Below are positions 1-7,294 of a stretch of DNA of 64,000 nucleotides, piece by piece (the first letter of the stretch is position 1; the number at the start of each line of letters is the position of its first letter). Where the stretch lies: the NCBI RefSeq assembly GCF_027107535.1, contig NZ_CP114283.1:5332001-5396000 (forward strand), given 5' to 3'. The notes below the pieces were generated by a model. It had not been told where the DNA came from. It ran no database searches and saw only the letters and a program-made list of their open reading frames with translations. The DNA comes from Streptomyces aurantiacus. GTDB taxonomy: Bacteria; Actinomycetota; Actinomycetes; Streptomycetales; Streptomycetaceae. Position numbers and translations under genes: made by a program.

Positions 1-422
1 ACGTGGCTGAAGCCCTTTGCGTTGCGATGCACGCAGAACGCCCGCCCCCGCTCGGACAGCGCCGCGAGGTACGTGCCCGTCCGGCAGTGGAATTCCTCCA
101 GCGCAAACGCCCAGCCGGCCACCGAGCCCGCTCGGACGATGGTCTCCGGCGGGGCGGGCAGAAAGCCGGCGCTCGTCAGCTGGGCAACTGCCGCTTCGTC
201 TTCCCAGTCCAGGAAGTCGAGGTCACTGATGTGGTCCTCCTCATCCCGCAGCAACAACTCGTACGCTGCGGAGCGGCTGAGCATGACAACGTCGCGCTCC
301 TCGGCGCCGACGCGACGCAGCAGCTCGTACGGCGAGAGGCCCTCACTGAGTGCGAGCGTGAAGCTGGTGCTGTAGGCATCGGTTATCCAGCTCAGCCCGT
401 TCTCCGTAGGTCCCCGGTTCAT
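1..422 (-). CDS. DUF6461-like protein, C-terminus cut by window edge
   Basis: An open minus-strand frame begins at ATG 422 and is still open at base 1, so only about the first 140 residues are visible. The translation contains AYSTSFTLALSEGLSPYEL followed by LLRRVGAEE and, later, a segment reading GSVAGWAFALEEF. This pattern of a short N-terminal 'FTLALSEGLSP' motif and a central Trp-Ala-Phe-Ala-hEE motif is what I know from the DUF6461 family of actinomycetes, whose function is unknown. The codon third positions are GC-rich as expected for a real gene, while the opposite-strand frame is less convincing. No signal peptide or membrane segment is seen. Family assignment is from memory, not from a search. 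Confidence 0.7.
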   Translation of the reverse strand, partial: MNRGPTENGLSWITDAYSTSFTLALSEGLSPYELLRRVGAEERDVVMLSRSAAYELLLRDEEDHISDLDFLDWEDEAAVAQLTSAGFLPAPPETIVRAGSVAGWAFALEEFHCRTGTYLAALSERGRAFCVHRNAKGFSH

Positions 423-592
423 CAAGTCGCCCTTCCCGCACGGTGGCCGGTGCCGCGCAGTTGGCCGACGGCACTGCTCTGGACGGCATTATGTGCCTTG
501 TGGGGAGTGTCTCAGCCCCGGGGAGTCTCAGGCGGCGCAGCCCTCATGACGAGATGTGACGGGCGTCGCGGCCACGTGGCCTCAGCGGCCGC

Positions 593-931
593 TCAGAGGT
601 GGCCGTCCAGGAACTTCCGTACCTCGGTGATGGTCATGGGACCCGTGCCGTGCGCCACCGCCTCTCCCTCCTTCAGCAGGACGTAGGACGGGGCTCCGGT
701 GATCCCGTATCGCTCGGTCGCAGCCGGGCAACGCGTGATGTCGGCGCGTACGGCCGTCAGACGGCCCGTGTAGTCGTCGGCGATGCCACCCACGACGAGG
801 TCCATCACCCGGCAGGGCTCGATTGCCTTGGGCCATGTCCCGGTGAAGTAGGCGAGGACCGGAACTGCGCTCATCCCGAGAATGAAATTGAACTCCGCGT
901 CCTCACGGGGTCGGTGAACCCGCATCGCCAT
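593..931 (-). CDS. Thioredoxin-fold protein with atypical active site
   Basis: A 112-residue protein with a thioredoxin-like layout: a beta strand ending in VPVLAYFTGTW, an active-site-like loop WPKAIEPCR, then PAATERYGITGAPSYVLL, which contains the cis-Pro strand (GAPSYVLLKEGE) diagnostic of thioredoxins, and a final helix. The classical WCGPC is missing: the first cysteine is absent and the loop is about three residues longer, leaving a single cysteine. It may therefore be a monothiol or non-redox thioredoxin-fold protein. ATG 931 is chosen because AGGAG lies just upstream; the frame stays open to 1105 but the added residues look non-coding. The 296 bases between it and the PucR gene hold no convincing gene. 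Confidence 0.75.
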   Translation of the reverse strand: MAMRVHRPREDAEFNFILGMSAVPVLAYFTGTWPKAIEPCRVMDLVVGGIADDYTGRLTAVRADITRCPAATERYGITGAPSYVLLKEGEAVAHGTGPMTITEVRKFLDGHL

Positions 932-1227
932 GGAAGCTCCTGCCGTCACATTCCGTCGTTCCATCCCCATCATCCCTTGCCCGGCGTGCCAGGCCGGCCT
1001 GTGCGCATCGTCCACCGGATCCAGTCGCGCCGTATCCGCCACCACGCTTCTCCGAAACAGCGCCCCCGACGGGCTTCCCGAAGCCTTGTCCGGTATGCGC
1101 ATCAACCCCCGGTCTCAGCCGGCTCATACCGCTCTTCGCCGGCCCGCATGAGCCGGCTGACGGCGCCGAGAACGAGGCACATTCCTGGACCGTTCGCGGA
1201 CGTGGTCGTGGACGGTCGAAGTACGCG

Positions 1228-2367
1228 TCAGTTGCCCCGTAGACCGACCGCCAGCGTCAGTTCGAGGACCCGGTGCGGCGATGCGAGATCCGGAAACAGC
1301 TCCCGCAGCTGCGACATCCGGTACCGGACCGTCTGGGGATGGACGAACAACACCGCCGCCACCTCGTCACGCCTGCCCTGGTGCAGCAGCCACGCGCGCA
1401 AAGTCTCCTCCAGCTTCCGTGCGGTCGCGACAGGCAGGGTCCGCAACGGTGCGAGGGCTCGGGCACGCAGGTCTGCGAACGCGTCCGCGTCGGCGCTCAG
1501 CACCAGCTCGGGCAGGTGATCCTCGGTGTCGCGAATATCGGAGGAGAGGGAGCGGGCGCGTACGGCTCGTGCGTACGAGGCGGACGCACGAGTCCATGGC
1601 CGGGCCGGGCCGACCACGGCGGTGCGGTCGGTCAGCTGCCGCAAGAGATGTGATCGGTCCGCATCGGGGACGAGCAGCACACCGGTGGCGTCCGGCAGAT
1701 CGTCGAGGACGAGGGTGCTCGGGTCGAGCACGCGGTAGGCGGGCCGGGCCTGGGCGGCGGGCAACAGGACCGCGGTCAGCGAAACCGGAGGCTGCCACCC
1801 GGCCCGTTGAACAGAGGCCAGCAGCACGTCCGGGCTCGCGCCGGCGAGGAGGTCGCGGACCAGTTGTTCCAGGTGGCGCTCATGAGCCCGGCCCCGGACG
1901 GCCAGTTCGTCGGCGTGGCCCGCGGCACTGGCGGCGGAGAGCTCGTCGATGTAGGCGAAGGTCAGCTCGGCGAACTTGGCGACCTCGGCGGCGGGCAGAC
2001 CTGCGGGTACGGCACCCGCGGCGAGGCATCGCCAGGCCACGCGGGCGCCGACGCGGTAGGCGCTGAGGAGGGCGTCCATCGAACGGCCGTCGCGCACCTC
2101 GCCGCGGCCCAGCTCGTAGGCTGCGTCACCGGCGTCGCCGCCCGTGGCGTTCCCGCTCGCGAGGTCCAGGTAGTGACCCAGGGCGGTGCGGACGGCTCGG
2201 CGGATGGTGCCGCCCATGCGGCCCGACAGGGCGTTGGCGTAGGGAGGGACCTCGTCGATGATCGCCTGGACGACCTCGTCGGCGGTGCTCTTCAGCGCGG
2301 CCCGAAGTGCGGTGACCGTCACCTCGTCCAGGGCCAGCTCGGTGGCCCTCCGGATTGCATGGCTCAT
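1228..2367 (-). CDS. PucR/CdaR-family transcriptional regulator
   Basis: A 379-residue regulator. The C-terminal 60 residues (LEETLRAWLLHQGRRDEVA, then VHPQTVRYRMSQLRELF) are the PucR C-terminal helix-turn-helix (HTH_30), and the middle region resembles the GGDEF-like domain of this family; the N-terminal half is an all-alpha region seen in streptomycete members. Start ATG 2367 has AGGGAA eight bases upstream; a TTG seven codons earlier is possible. It is divergent from the reductase/desaturase operon with only 87 bases between the start codons, so it probably controls that operon and perhaps itself. In the family such regulators usually activate or repress a neighbouring catabolic or lipid gene set; the ligand here is unknown. 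Confidence 0.88.
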   Translation of the reverse strand: MSHAIRRATELALDEVTVTALRAALKSTADEVVQAIIDEVPPYANALSGRMGGTIRRAVRTALGHYLDLASGNATGGDAGDAAYELGRGEVRDGRSMDALLSAYRVGARVAWRCLAAGAVPAGLPAAEVAKFAELTFAYIDELSAASAAGHADELAVRGRAHERHLEQLVRDLLAGASPDVLLASVQRAGWQPPVSLTAVLLPAAQARPAYRVLDPSTLVLDDLPDATGVLLVPDADRSHLLRQLTDRTAVVGPARPWTRASASYARAVRARSLSSDIRDTEDHLPELVLSADADAFADLRARALAPLRTLPVATARKLEETLRAWLLHQGRRDEVAAVLFVHPQTVRYRMSQLRELFPDLASPHRVLELTLAVGLRGN

Positions 2368-2402
2368 GTTTTTGTTCCCTGCGAACAATTCAGCCCACCA
2401 GA

Positions 2403-2434
2403 TTTACGTCCTGTGGTCAGGACTTTACGCCCTG
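2403..2434. promoter_or_regulatory. Candidate operator between PucR gene and desaturase operon
   Basis: In the 87-bp divergent gap lies a perfect inverted repeat GTCCTG-TGGT-CAGGAC (2408-2423). It overlaps a direct repeat: TTTACGTCCTG at 2403 and TTTACGCCCTG at 2424, one mismatch, with starts exactly 21 bp apart, about two helical turns. The same 5-mer CCTGA/TCAGG unit therefore appears three times. This is the likely binding site of the PucR-type protein; no binding data are available. Confidence 0.6.
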
Positions 2435-2454
2435 AGGCGCAGCAAGCTGAAGTC

Positions 2455-3510
2455 ATGACGAGTACAGCCCTTCGCAGCAGGGCGTGGAAACTGCTGGAGA
2501 TGGTCACGACGCCGCTGCTGCCGTCGGACTACCTCGACCTGGTCAGCCCGCTGCGTGCGGGCGCTGACCTGCGTGGGCGCATCGAGGCCGTGCACCCCGA
2601 GACGGGAGACGCCGCGACTGTCGTGATCAGACCGGGACGGGGCTGGCGCGGCCACACAGCCGGTCAGTACGTGCGGATCGGGGTCGATGTCGAAGGGGTG
2701 CGTCTGTGGCGTGCCTACTCCATCACCTCGCCGACAGACCGCCAGGACGGCCGCGTCACGATCACCGTGAAGGCGATCCCGGACGGCAAGGTCAGCAATT
2801 ACCTGGTCCGCAGGGCGGAACCGGGCACGCTGATCCAGCTCGACCAGGCGACCGGTGACTTCGTGCTGCCGCAGGCCAAGCCCGCCAAGGTGCTCTACCT
2901 GACGGCCGGCAGCGGCATCACACCTGTGATGGGCATGCTGCGCAACACCGAGTTCGACGACGTCGTCATGGTGCACTGCGCGCCACAGCCGCAAGACGTG
3001 ATCTTCCGCAACGAACTGCACGACCTGGTCGCGGACAAGAAGCTGCGGCTCACCGAGGTGCACACCGACACCGACGGCATGCTCGACATCGCCCGTCTCG
3101 ACGAACTCGTGCCCGACTGGGCCGAGCGCGAGACCTGGGCCTGCGGGCCCGCGGGCCTGCTCGACGCCGCCGAGGAGCACTGGACCGAGCACGGGGTACA
3201 AGAGCGCCTGCACACCGAACGCTTCCGCCCCAGCATCGTCGTCGCCGGCGACGGTGGCGAGGTCAGGTTCAGCACCACCGGCAAGACCGTCGACGCGGAC
3301 GGCGCCACGCCGTTGCTGGACGTCGGCGAGGAGGCGGGCGTGCTCATGCCGTCCGGGTGCCGCATGGGCATCTGCTTCGGCTGCGTCACGCCGCTCAAGG
3401 CGGGCGCAGTCCGCGACCTGCGCACCGGCGAGATCACCGAGGCCGAGCCGGGCGTCCTCATCCAGACCTGCGTGTCCGCCGCGGCGGGCCCCTGTGACAT
3501 CGAACGGTAG
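2455..3510 (+). CDS. Ferredoxin-NADP reductase-type electron-transfer protein (desaturase partner)
   Basis: A 351-residue protein with an FAD-binding FNR domain (RAYSITSP near residue 85 is the flavin-binding RxYS motif), an NAD(P)-binding domain (TAGSGITPVMGMLR; CGP at WACGPAGLL) and a C-terminal plant-type 2Fe-2S ferredoxin domain with ligands C302-x4-C307-x2-C310 and C339. Same architecture as mycobacterial Rv3230c, which feeds electrons to the stearoyl-CoA desaturase DesA3; the desaturase gene here starts seven bases after the stop, so the pair is almost certainly co-translated. The start ATG 2455 gives a normal N-terminus; an upstream extension of the frame runs antisense to the regulator and is rejected. 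Predicted cytosolic reductase taking electrons from NADPH. Confidence 0.92.
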   Translation: MTSTALRSRAWKLLEMVTTPLLPSDYLDLVSPLRAGADLRGRIEAVHPETGDAATVVIRPGRGWRGHTAGQYVRIGVDVEGVRLWRAYSITSPTDRQDGRVTITVKAIPDGKVSNYLVRRAEPGTLIQLDQATGDFVLPQAKPAKVLYLTAGSGITPVMGMLRNTEFDDVVMVHCAPQPQDVIFRNELHDLVADKKLRLTEVHTDTDGMLDIARLDELVPDWAERETWACGPAGLLDAAEEHWTEHGVQERLHTERFRPSIVVAGDGGEVRFSTTGKTVDADGATPLLDVGEEAGVLMPSGCRMGICFGCVTPLKAGAVRDLRTGEITEAEPGVLIQTCVSAAAGPCDIER

Positions 3511-3517
3511 GAACACC

Positions 3518-4636
3518 TTGACCGCCATTGACCCCACCGCCCACTTGACCGCGGAGCAGATCGAGGAGCTCGGCCGCGAGCTGGACGCGATCCGCGACGA
3601 GGTGATCGCCGCCCGCGGCGAGAAGGACGCCGCCTACATCCGCAAGGTCATCTCGGCGCAGCGCAAGCTCGAGCTGGCCAGCAGGGGCGTGCTGCTGTTC
3701 TCGATCTTCCCGCCCGCATGGCTGATCGGCACCGCCGGTCTGTCCGTGGCGAAGATCATGGACAACATGGAGATCGGCCACAACATCCTGCACGGCCAGT
3801 GGGACTGGATGCGGGACCCGAAGATCCACTCCACCACCTGGGACTGGGATCACGTCTCGCCGGCCGAGCAGTGGAAGCACTCGCACAACGAGTTGCACCA
3901 CACGTACACCAACGTGATCGGCAAGGACAACGACCTCGGCTACGGCATCATGCGCGTCGACGAGGACCAGAAGTGGCACCCGTTCCACCTCGGCCAGCCG
4001 CTGTGGAACTTCATCAACGCCTGCTTCTTCGAGTACGGCATCGCAGCGTACGACCTGGAGCTCGGCAAGAACCTGCACAAGCGCCGCCGCAAGAGCCCGG
4101 AGTTCCGCGCACGGGCCAGGGCCGTGGGCCGCAAGATCCGCAAGCAGGTGCTCAAGGACTACGTGATCCACCCGCTCCTGTCGGGCCCGTCGTTCCTCCC
4201 CACGCTCGCCGCCACATTCACCGCGAACCTGGTCCGCAACGTCTGGACCCACTCGGTGATCATGTGCGGGCACTTCCCCGAGGGCGTGCAGGTCTTCGAG
4301 CGCCGGTCGATCAGGGGCGAGACGCGCGGCCAGTGGTATCTGCGCCAGATGATGGGCTCGGCGAACATCAGCGGCAGCAAGGCCATGCACTTCATGACCG
4401 GCAACCTGTCGCACCAGATCGAGCACCACCTCTTCCCGGACCTGCCGAGCAACCGGTACGCCGAGGTCGCGGTGAAGGTGCGCGCCTTGTTCGAGAAGTA
4501 CGAGCTGGAGTACGTCACCGGGCCGCTGCCCAAGCAGGTGTTCTCCGCGTGGCACAAGGTCTTCCGGCTCTCGCTGCCGAACAAGAAGCCCAAGGTCAAG
4601 ACGCCGCACCGCGAGCAGGAGCTCATCGCGGCCTGA
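3518..4636 (+). CDS. Fatty acid (acyl-CoA) desaturase, DesA3-like
   Basis: A 372-residue integral-membrane di-iron desaturase. All three histidine boxes are present: H88-NIL-H92 (GHNILHG), H121-S-H123-NEL-H127-H128, and H299-QIE-H303-H304 in the HQIEHHLFPDLP signature. A hydrophobic stretch near residues 50-70 (VLLFSIFPPAWLIGTAGL) and another after residue 220 fit the membrane hairpins. The start is a TTG at 3518 preceded by GGTAGGAA; no ATG fits the alignment. Its immediate coupling to the reductase gene supports an acyl-CoA (probably delta-9) desaturase, as in the mycobacterial DesA3/Rv3230c pair, and PucR control suggests response to a lipid or stress cue. Substrate chain length cannot be read from sequence. 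Confidence 0.93.
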   Translation: MTAIDPTAHLTAEQIEELGRELDAIRDEVIAARGEKDAAYIRKVISAQRKLELASRGVLLFSIFPPAWLIGTAGLSVAKIMDNMEIGHNILHGQWDWMRDPKIHSTTWDWDHVSPAEQWKHSHNELHHTYTNVIGKDNDLGYGIMRVDEDQKWHPFHLGQPLWNFINACFFEYGIAAYDLELGKNLHKRRRKSPEFRARARAVGRKIRKQVLKDYVIHPLLSGPSFLPTLAATFTANLVRNVWTHSVIMCGHFPEGVQVFERRSIRGETRGQWYLRQMMGSANISGSKAMHFMTGNLSHQIEHHLFPDLPSNRYAEVAVKVRALFEKYELEYVTGPLPKQVFSAWHKVFRLSLPNKKPKVKTPHREQELIAA

Positions 4637-4667
4637 CTCCCGGTATTGGTTCAGATCTCCCGGCCGT

Positions 4668-4685
4668 CCCGGCGGCACCGCCGGG
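4668..4685 (+). terminator. GC-rich hairpin after desaturase operon
   Basis: A perfect 8-bp stem, CCCGGCGG and CCGCCGGG, separated by two bases, lies 32 bases after the desaturase stop. There is no run of T, which is usual for streptomycete terminators. Confidence 0.5.
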
Positions 4686-4717
4686 TTCGGTGAGAGATAC
4701 AGCTCTACGATCTTCAT

Positions 4718-5257
4718 ATGAGCGACCCGAGCCTGGCAGGCGAAGAACTGCTGACCGCCCGACTGTCACTGCGGCGACCGACCGAAGCCGACATCGATGC
4801 GATCTTTACGATCCACAGTGACCCCGCAACCTGCCTGCACAATTCCTCCGACGCCCTCGCCCGGCCCGAAGAGGCCGGGGAGCTCTATCAGCGCTGGAAC
4901 AACCAATGGCAGAGCTGCGGATACGGGTACTGGGTTGTCCGACGCCACGACTCTGCCCTGCAACTGGGGTTCTGCGGGGTCAAGCCCATGGAACTCAATG
5001 GCATGAAGGTTCTCAACCTCTTCTACCGTTTCGCCACCTCAGCATGGGGCCAGGGCTTCGCCAGCGAGGCCGCGATCGCAGTCACCAGCTGGGCATCCCG
5101 GCACGTTCCCGACCTCCCGCTGATCGCCCGAGTCCGGCCGGCCAACGCTGCCTCCCGGCGCGTGGCGGTACGTGCCGGCCTGACCCGGGCAGAACACCTC
5201 GACGGCACCGGATACGACGGCTTCGATTGGATCTACGCAGCGAAGCTGCCGAACTGA
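4718..5257 (+). CDS. GNAT-family N-acetyltransferase, RimJ/RimL-like
   Basis: A 179-residue protein. The N-terminal TARLSLRRPTEADIDAIF is the typical beginning of RimJ/RimL-type GNATs (Acetyltransf_3), and the acetyl-CoA-binding turn is seen around AWGQGFASEAAIAV (a variant of the RGxGxA motif). The C-terminal N-x2-S-RRVAVRAGL stretch matches the conserved NxxSxRVxEKxGF element. It probably acetylates an amine on a protein N-terminus or small molecule; the substrate cannot be inferred. It stands alone, 81 bases after the desaturase, beyond a terminator hairpin. Confidence 0.88.
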   Translation: MSDPSLAGEELLTARLSLRRPTEADIDAIFTIHSDPATCLHNSSDALARPEEAGELYQRWNNQWQSCGYGYWVVRRHDSALQLGFCGVKPMELNGMKVLNLFYRFATSAWGQGFASEAAIAVTSWASRHVPDLPLIARVRPANAASRRVAVRAGLTRAEHLDGTGYDGFDWIYAAKLPN

Positions 5258-5320
5258 GGACATTCCGAGCATGTGAACCCTCCCTGAAGGCCGTCCAACG
5301 TTCCGAGCCGGGCCACTGGC

Positions 5321-5627
5321 TCAGGCGGGAAGTTCGGTGATGCTGAGGGCGAGGTCCAAGTTGCCCACCCCGTGGTTGGCGAGGCCCACCGTGACCACGC
5401 CCGCTCCTTCCAGCCAGTGCGCCATTTTCAGGCCGCCGACGTCCGGCGGGCGCAGTCCGAGGCTCTCGATGAGCGCCTCCACACTTGCCGAGTTCGTGCT
5501 GCAGCGCACGCGTCAGGGCGTACATCACCGTCCAACTCGTCTTCCCGTTCACCTCCACCTTCGGGATACCCGGCACGTTGTAGGAGTTGATGAACCGCTG
5601 TGCCAACTCCACCATTTCGTCAGCCAT
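5321..5627 (-). pseudogene. Frameshifted remnant of a DUF1906 (Rv2525c glycoside-hydrolase-like) protein
   Basis: From ATG 5627, with GGGGAAG upstream, the frame reads MADEMVELAQRFINSYN, then VPGIPKV and WTVMYALTRALQHELG. This is the characteristic N-terminus of streptomycete proteins with an Rv2525c-like (DUF1906) domain, which are several hundred residues long. Homology stops near 5486, and a different frame then reads VEALIESLGLRPPDVGG to a stop at 5321, with no recognisable continuation. The gene therefore appears broken by a deletion or frameshift, leaving about one tenth of the parent. Family assignment is from memory of the N-terminal motif. Confidence 0.5.
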
Positions 5628-5655
5628 GTGACTTCTTCCCCAGAGTGACGGAACG

Positions 5656-6135
5656 TCAGACCCAGTCCTGGTACAGGCCGCCGTTGCAACGGGTGGTTCG
5701 GAAGCCGCTGTCGTCGCTGTCGTCGATACAGCGGTCGGTGTACTGGTTGCGGAACGTGAGGCGGACTTCGTGGTGGCGGACGATGTACCAGCTCACGGCT
5801 TCCGAACTGCCGCAGAACTGGGTGCTGAACCCGGCGGGGCCGTCGTAGAGGCATCGCCCGGTGGCCAGGTTCTGGAAGCGGCGCGTGCCGTCGTTGAAGA
5901 CATGCACGTTCCACTTCTGGAAGTCGGTGCCGTTGCAGGGGAACGTGCGGAACCCCAGGTTGCTGTCGTCCATACAGCGGTAGGTGCCCAGGCTCTGGAA
6001 GGTGTTCACGGCCAGGACTGTGGTGCCCCCGTCCTGCGACTCCTGCGCTGCCTCCGCGGTGCCCGACGCGGTGAACAGGGCGCCCGCGCACAGCGCAGCC
6101 GCGAGCAGTGCCTTCATCGACTTCATCGGCCTCAT
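5656..6135 (-). CDS. Secreted ricin-type (beta-trefoil) lectin-like protein
   Basis: A 159-residue secreted protein. It begins with a Sec signal peptide (MRPMKSMKALLAAALCAG, ending at the likely cleavage site SGTAEA-A). The mature part contains three trefoil-like units with the pattern of RICIN domains: YRCMDDSN with FQKW, GRCLYDG with VSWY, and DRCIDDSDDSGF with YQDWV. Cysteines are paired within units (C-x-n-C), as expected for an extracellular fold. GGGGGA lies seven bases before ATG 6135. A role in binding galactose-like sugars is a family-level guess; there is no attached catalytic domain. The gene is monocistronic and faces away from the RiPP cluster. Confidence 0.85.
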   Translation of the reverse strand: MRPMKSMKALLAAALCAGALFTASGTAEAAQESQDGGTTVLAVNTFQSLGTYRCMDDSNLGFRTFPCNGTDFQKWNVHVFNDGTRRFQNLATGRCLYDGPAGFSTQFCGSSEAVSWYIVRHHEVRLTFRNQYTDRCIDDSDDSGFRTTRCNGGLYQDWV

Positions 6136-6625
6136 CTGATTCCCCCAGTGTCTCGGTGGTCGCTCACCCGAGGCCCAGGATGGGACCGGACGTTCCGACG
6201 GCACCAGACGTTTCAGTCGTGCCTGAAACGCTTGTCCTTCCTCTGAGCCTTTGATCTCAGCCTTTGTGTGGAGGCCGATGCCCTCGACGAGCACCGCTCA
6301 CTGATCGTTGTCTTCCCGCTCCCTGATTGATCGCCACTGCGATGAAACGCTCTCGCGCACACCACAGGCATGCGATGCGCCATACCCGTCGGCCTGCGCA
6401 CCGCGGCCACAGACAACGATGGCCGCGCGAGCCGGCCTTCGACCGCTCTGGAGAACCGGGCCTCGTCCACCTTTCCAAGTCTCTCGAAATGCTTGAGGAA
6501 AAATCCCTTCCCTGCAGCTCCGGCGAATGCACGAAAGGGTCTTGAAGGGTTCCCGGGAGCGTGGTTCCGTCAATGCCAAGAGGTCGGCCGAATGGTCGGC
6601 CGGTGATCCCGAGTTAGGGGATGTC
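6136..6625. other. Intergenic region upstream of the RiPP precursor
   Basis: About 490 bases between the start of the lectin gene and the start of the cystine-knot precursor. No frame here has convincing codon use or homology. It must hold the lectin promoter and the cluster promoter; I see no clean -35/-10 pair. The ribosome site AGGGG for the precursor is at 6616-6620. Confidence 0.5.
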
Positions 6626-6802
6626 ATGCCTGTGACGTCACTGTCCGAGCGGCTCGCCGGGAATGGGCTTCAGCAGCATTTGCACGCGGAGGCGACTGCG
6701 GTCGAAGAGGCCTGCGTTCCGCGCTACGAGGCGTGTGCCTGGGACTCCCAGTGCTGCCACGGTCTGATCTGTGAGTGGTTCCACTGCTACCTGCAGGGCT
6801 GA
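6626..6802 (+). CDS. Knottin-like RiPP precursor peptide (six-cysteine core)
   Basis: A 58-residue peptide. Residues 1-29 (MPVTSLSERLAGNGL, then a Gln/His/Glu/Ala-rich stretch ending AVEEA) are hydrophilic with no Sec signal, so they look like a RiPP leader. Residues 30-58 hold all six cysteines, at 30, 37, 43, 44, 49 and 54: C-x6-C-x5-CC-x4-C-x4-C. This is the spacing of inhibitor cystine knots such as spider toxins (C-x6-C...CC core), including the local pattern CC-HGLI-C-EWFH-C. AGGGG five bases upstream decides the start. The gene is followed after 93 bases by lasso-peptide-type maturation genes on the same strand. Leader/core border and disulfide pattern are inferred. The classic lasso precursor hallmarks (YxxP, Thr at -2, acceptor Asp/Glu at core 7-9) are not evident. 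Confidence 0.8.
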   Translation: MPVTSLSERLAGNGLQQHLHAEATAVEEACVPRYEACAWDSQCCHGLICEWFHCYLQG

Positions 6803-6895
6803 CAACCGGCAGGTGAGTGAACCCCGTCGGGGCGGGTCGAATTGAGGGGAGACGACAACCCTCCTCGAACAGCGCGGCAGCCTGGGGGCAACGAA

Positions 6896-7294
6896 ATGCT
6901 GAGACTCTGGAAAGCGGCACACACGGCACAGGAATTCGTGGAGTCCGCCCGTCAGGACAGCGGAACGTACGAACTCGAATGGCCGCCTGTGCACACGAAA
7001 TTCGGTGACCGAACGCGCGGCGCACCATTGGCGGTGGCCAGATTACGAGTGGCCGAAAGAATGCTCATGGGTTTTCTCGACCCAGTAGAGGATGCGTTGT
7101 TCGTCACCGCCGGTCTCAACTCTCTCGGGTATCCGGCCTCGTTCCACCTCGGCCGGGAAACGGCCCCGGTCGTGGCGCCCGGCGGCTTCTACGCCTGGGT
7201 GCAGTGCGGTGGGTCCGTGGTGAGCACGACACTGCCCGTCCGAGAGGAGTACACCGAGGTGCTGCGAACCGGGAAAAGGGGACTGCCGTGCTGA
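6896..7294 (+). CDS. Lasso-B2-like protein with lost catalytic residues
   Basis: A 132-residue protein resembling the lasso-peptide B2 (transglutaminase-fold leader peptidase) family: ARLRVAERML, then LNSLGYPASFHLGRE aligns with the B2 'LLRRRGxPAxLVIGV' helix-strand, and GGFYAWVQCGG aligns with the 'FxAHAWVE' strand. The expected catalytic Cys (in RCLxRS) is replaced in DALFVTAGL and the catalytic His of HAWVE is replaced by Tyr (YAWVQ), so proteolysis seems unlikely; it may act as a scaffold. GGGGG precedes ATG 6896. It contains a rare TTA leucine codon at 7043-7045, implying dependence on the bldA tRNA. Its last seven bases overlap the next gene's start. Assignment to the B2 family is by motif and gene context. 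Confidence 0.65.
   Translation: MLRLWKAAHTAQEFVESARQDSGTYELEWPPVHTKFGDRTRGAPLAVARLRVAERMLMGFLDPVEDALFVTAGLNSLGYPASFHLGRETAPVVAPGGFYAWVQCGGSVVSTTLPVREEYTEVLRTGKRGLPC

Noticed and set aside
6626..6802. Precursor read as a Sec-secreted toxin or as an ordinary lasso peptide
   Set aside because: There is no signal peptide, and the lasso hallmarks in leader and core (YxxP, Thr at -2, acceptor at 7-9) are not evident.
6822..6832. CCCC-GTC-GGGG as an attenuator hairpin between the precursor and downstream genes
   Set aside because: A 4-bp stem is too short to claim in a GC-rich genome, although attenuation after RiPP precursors is common.
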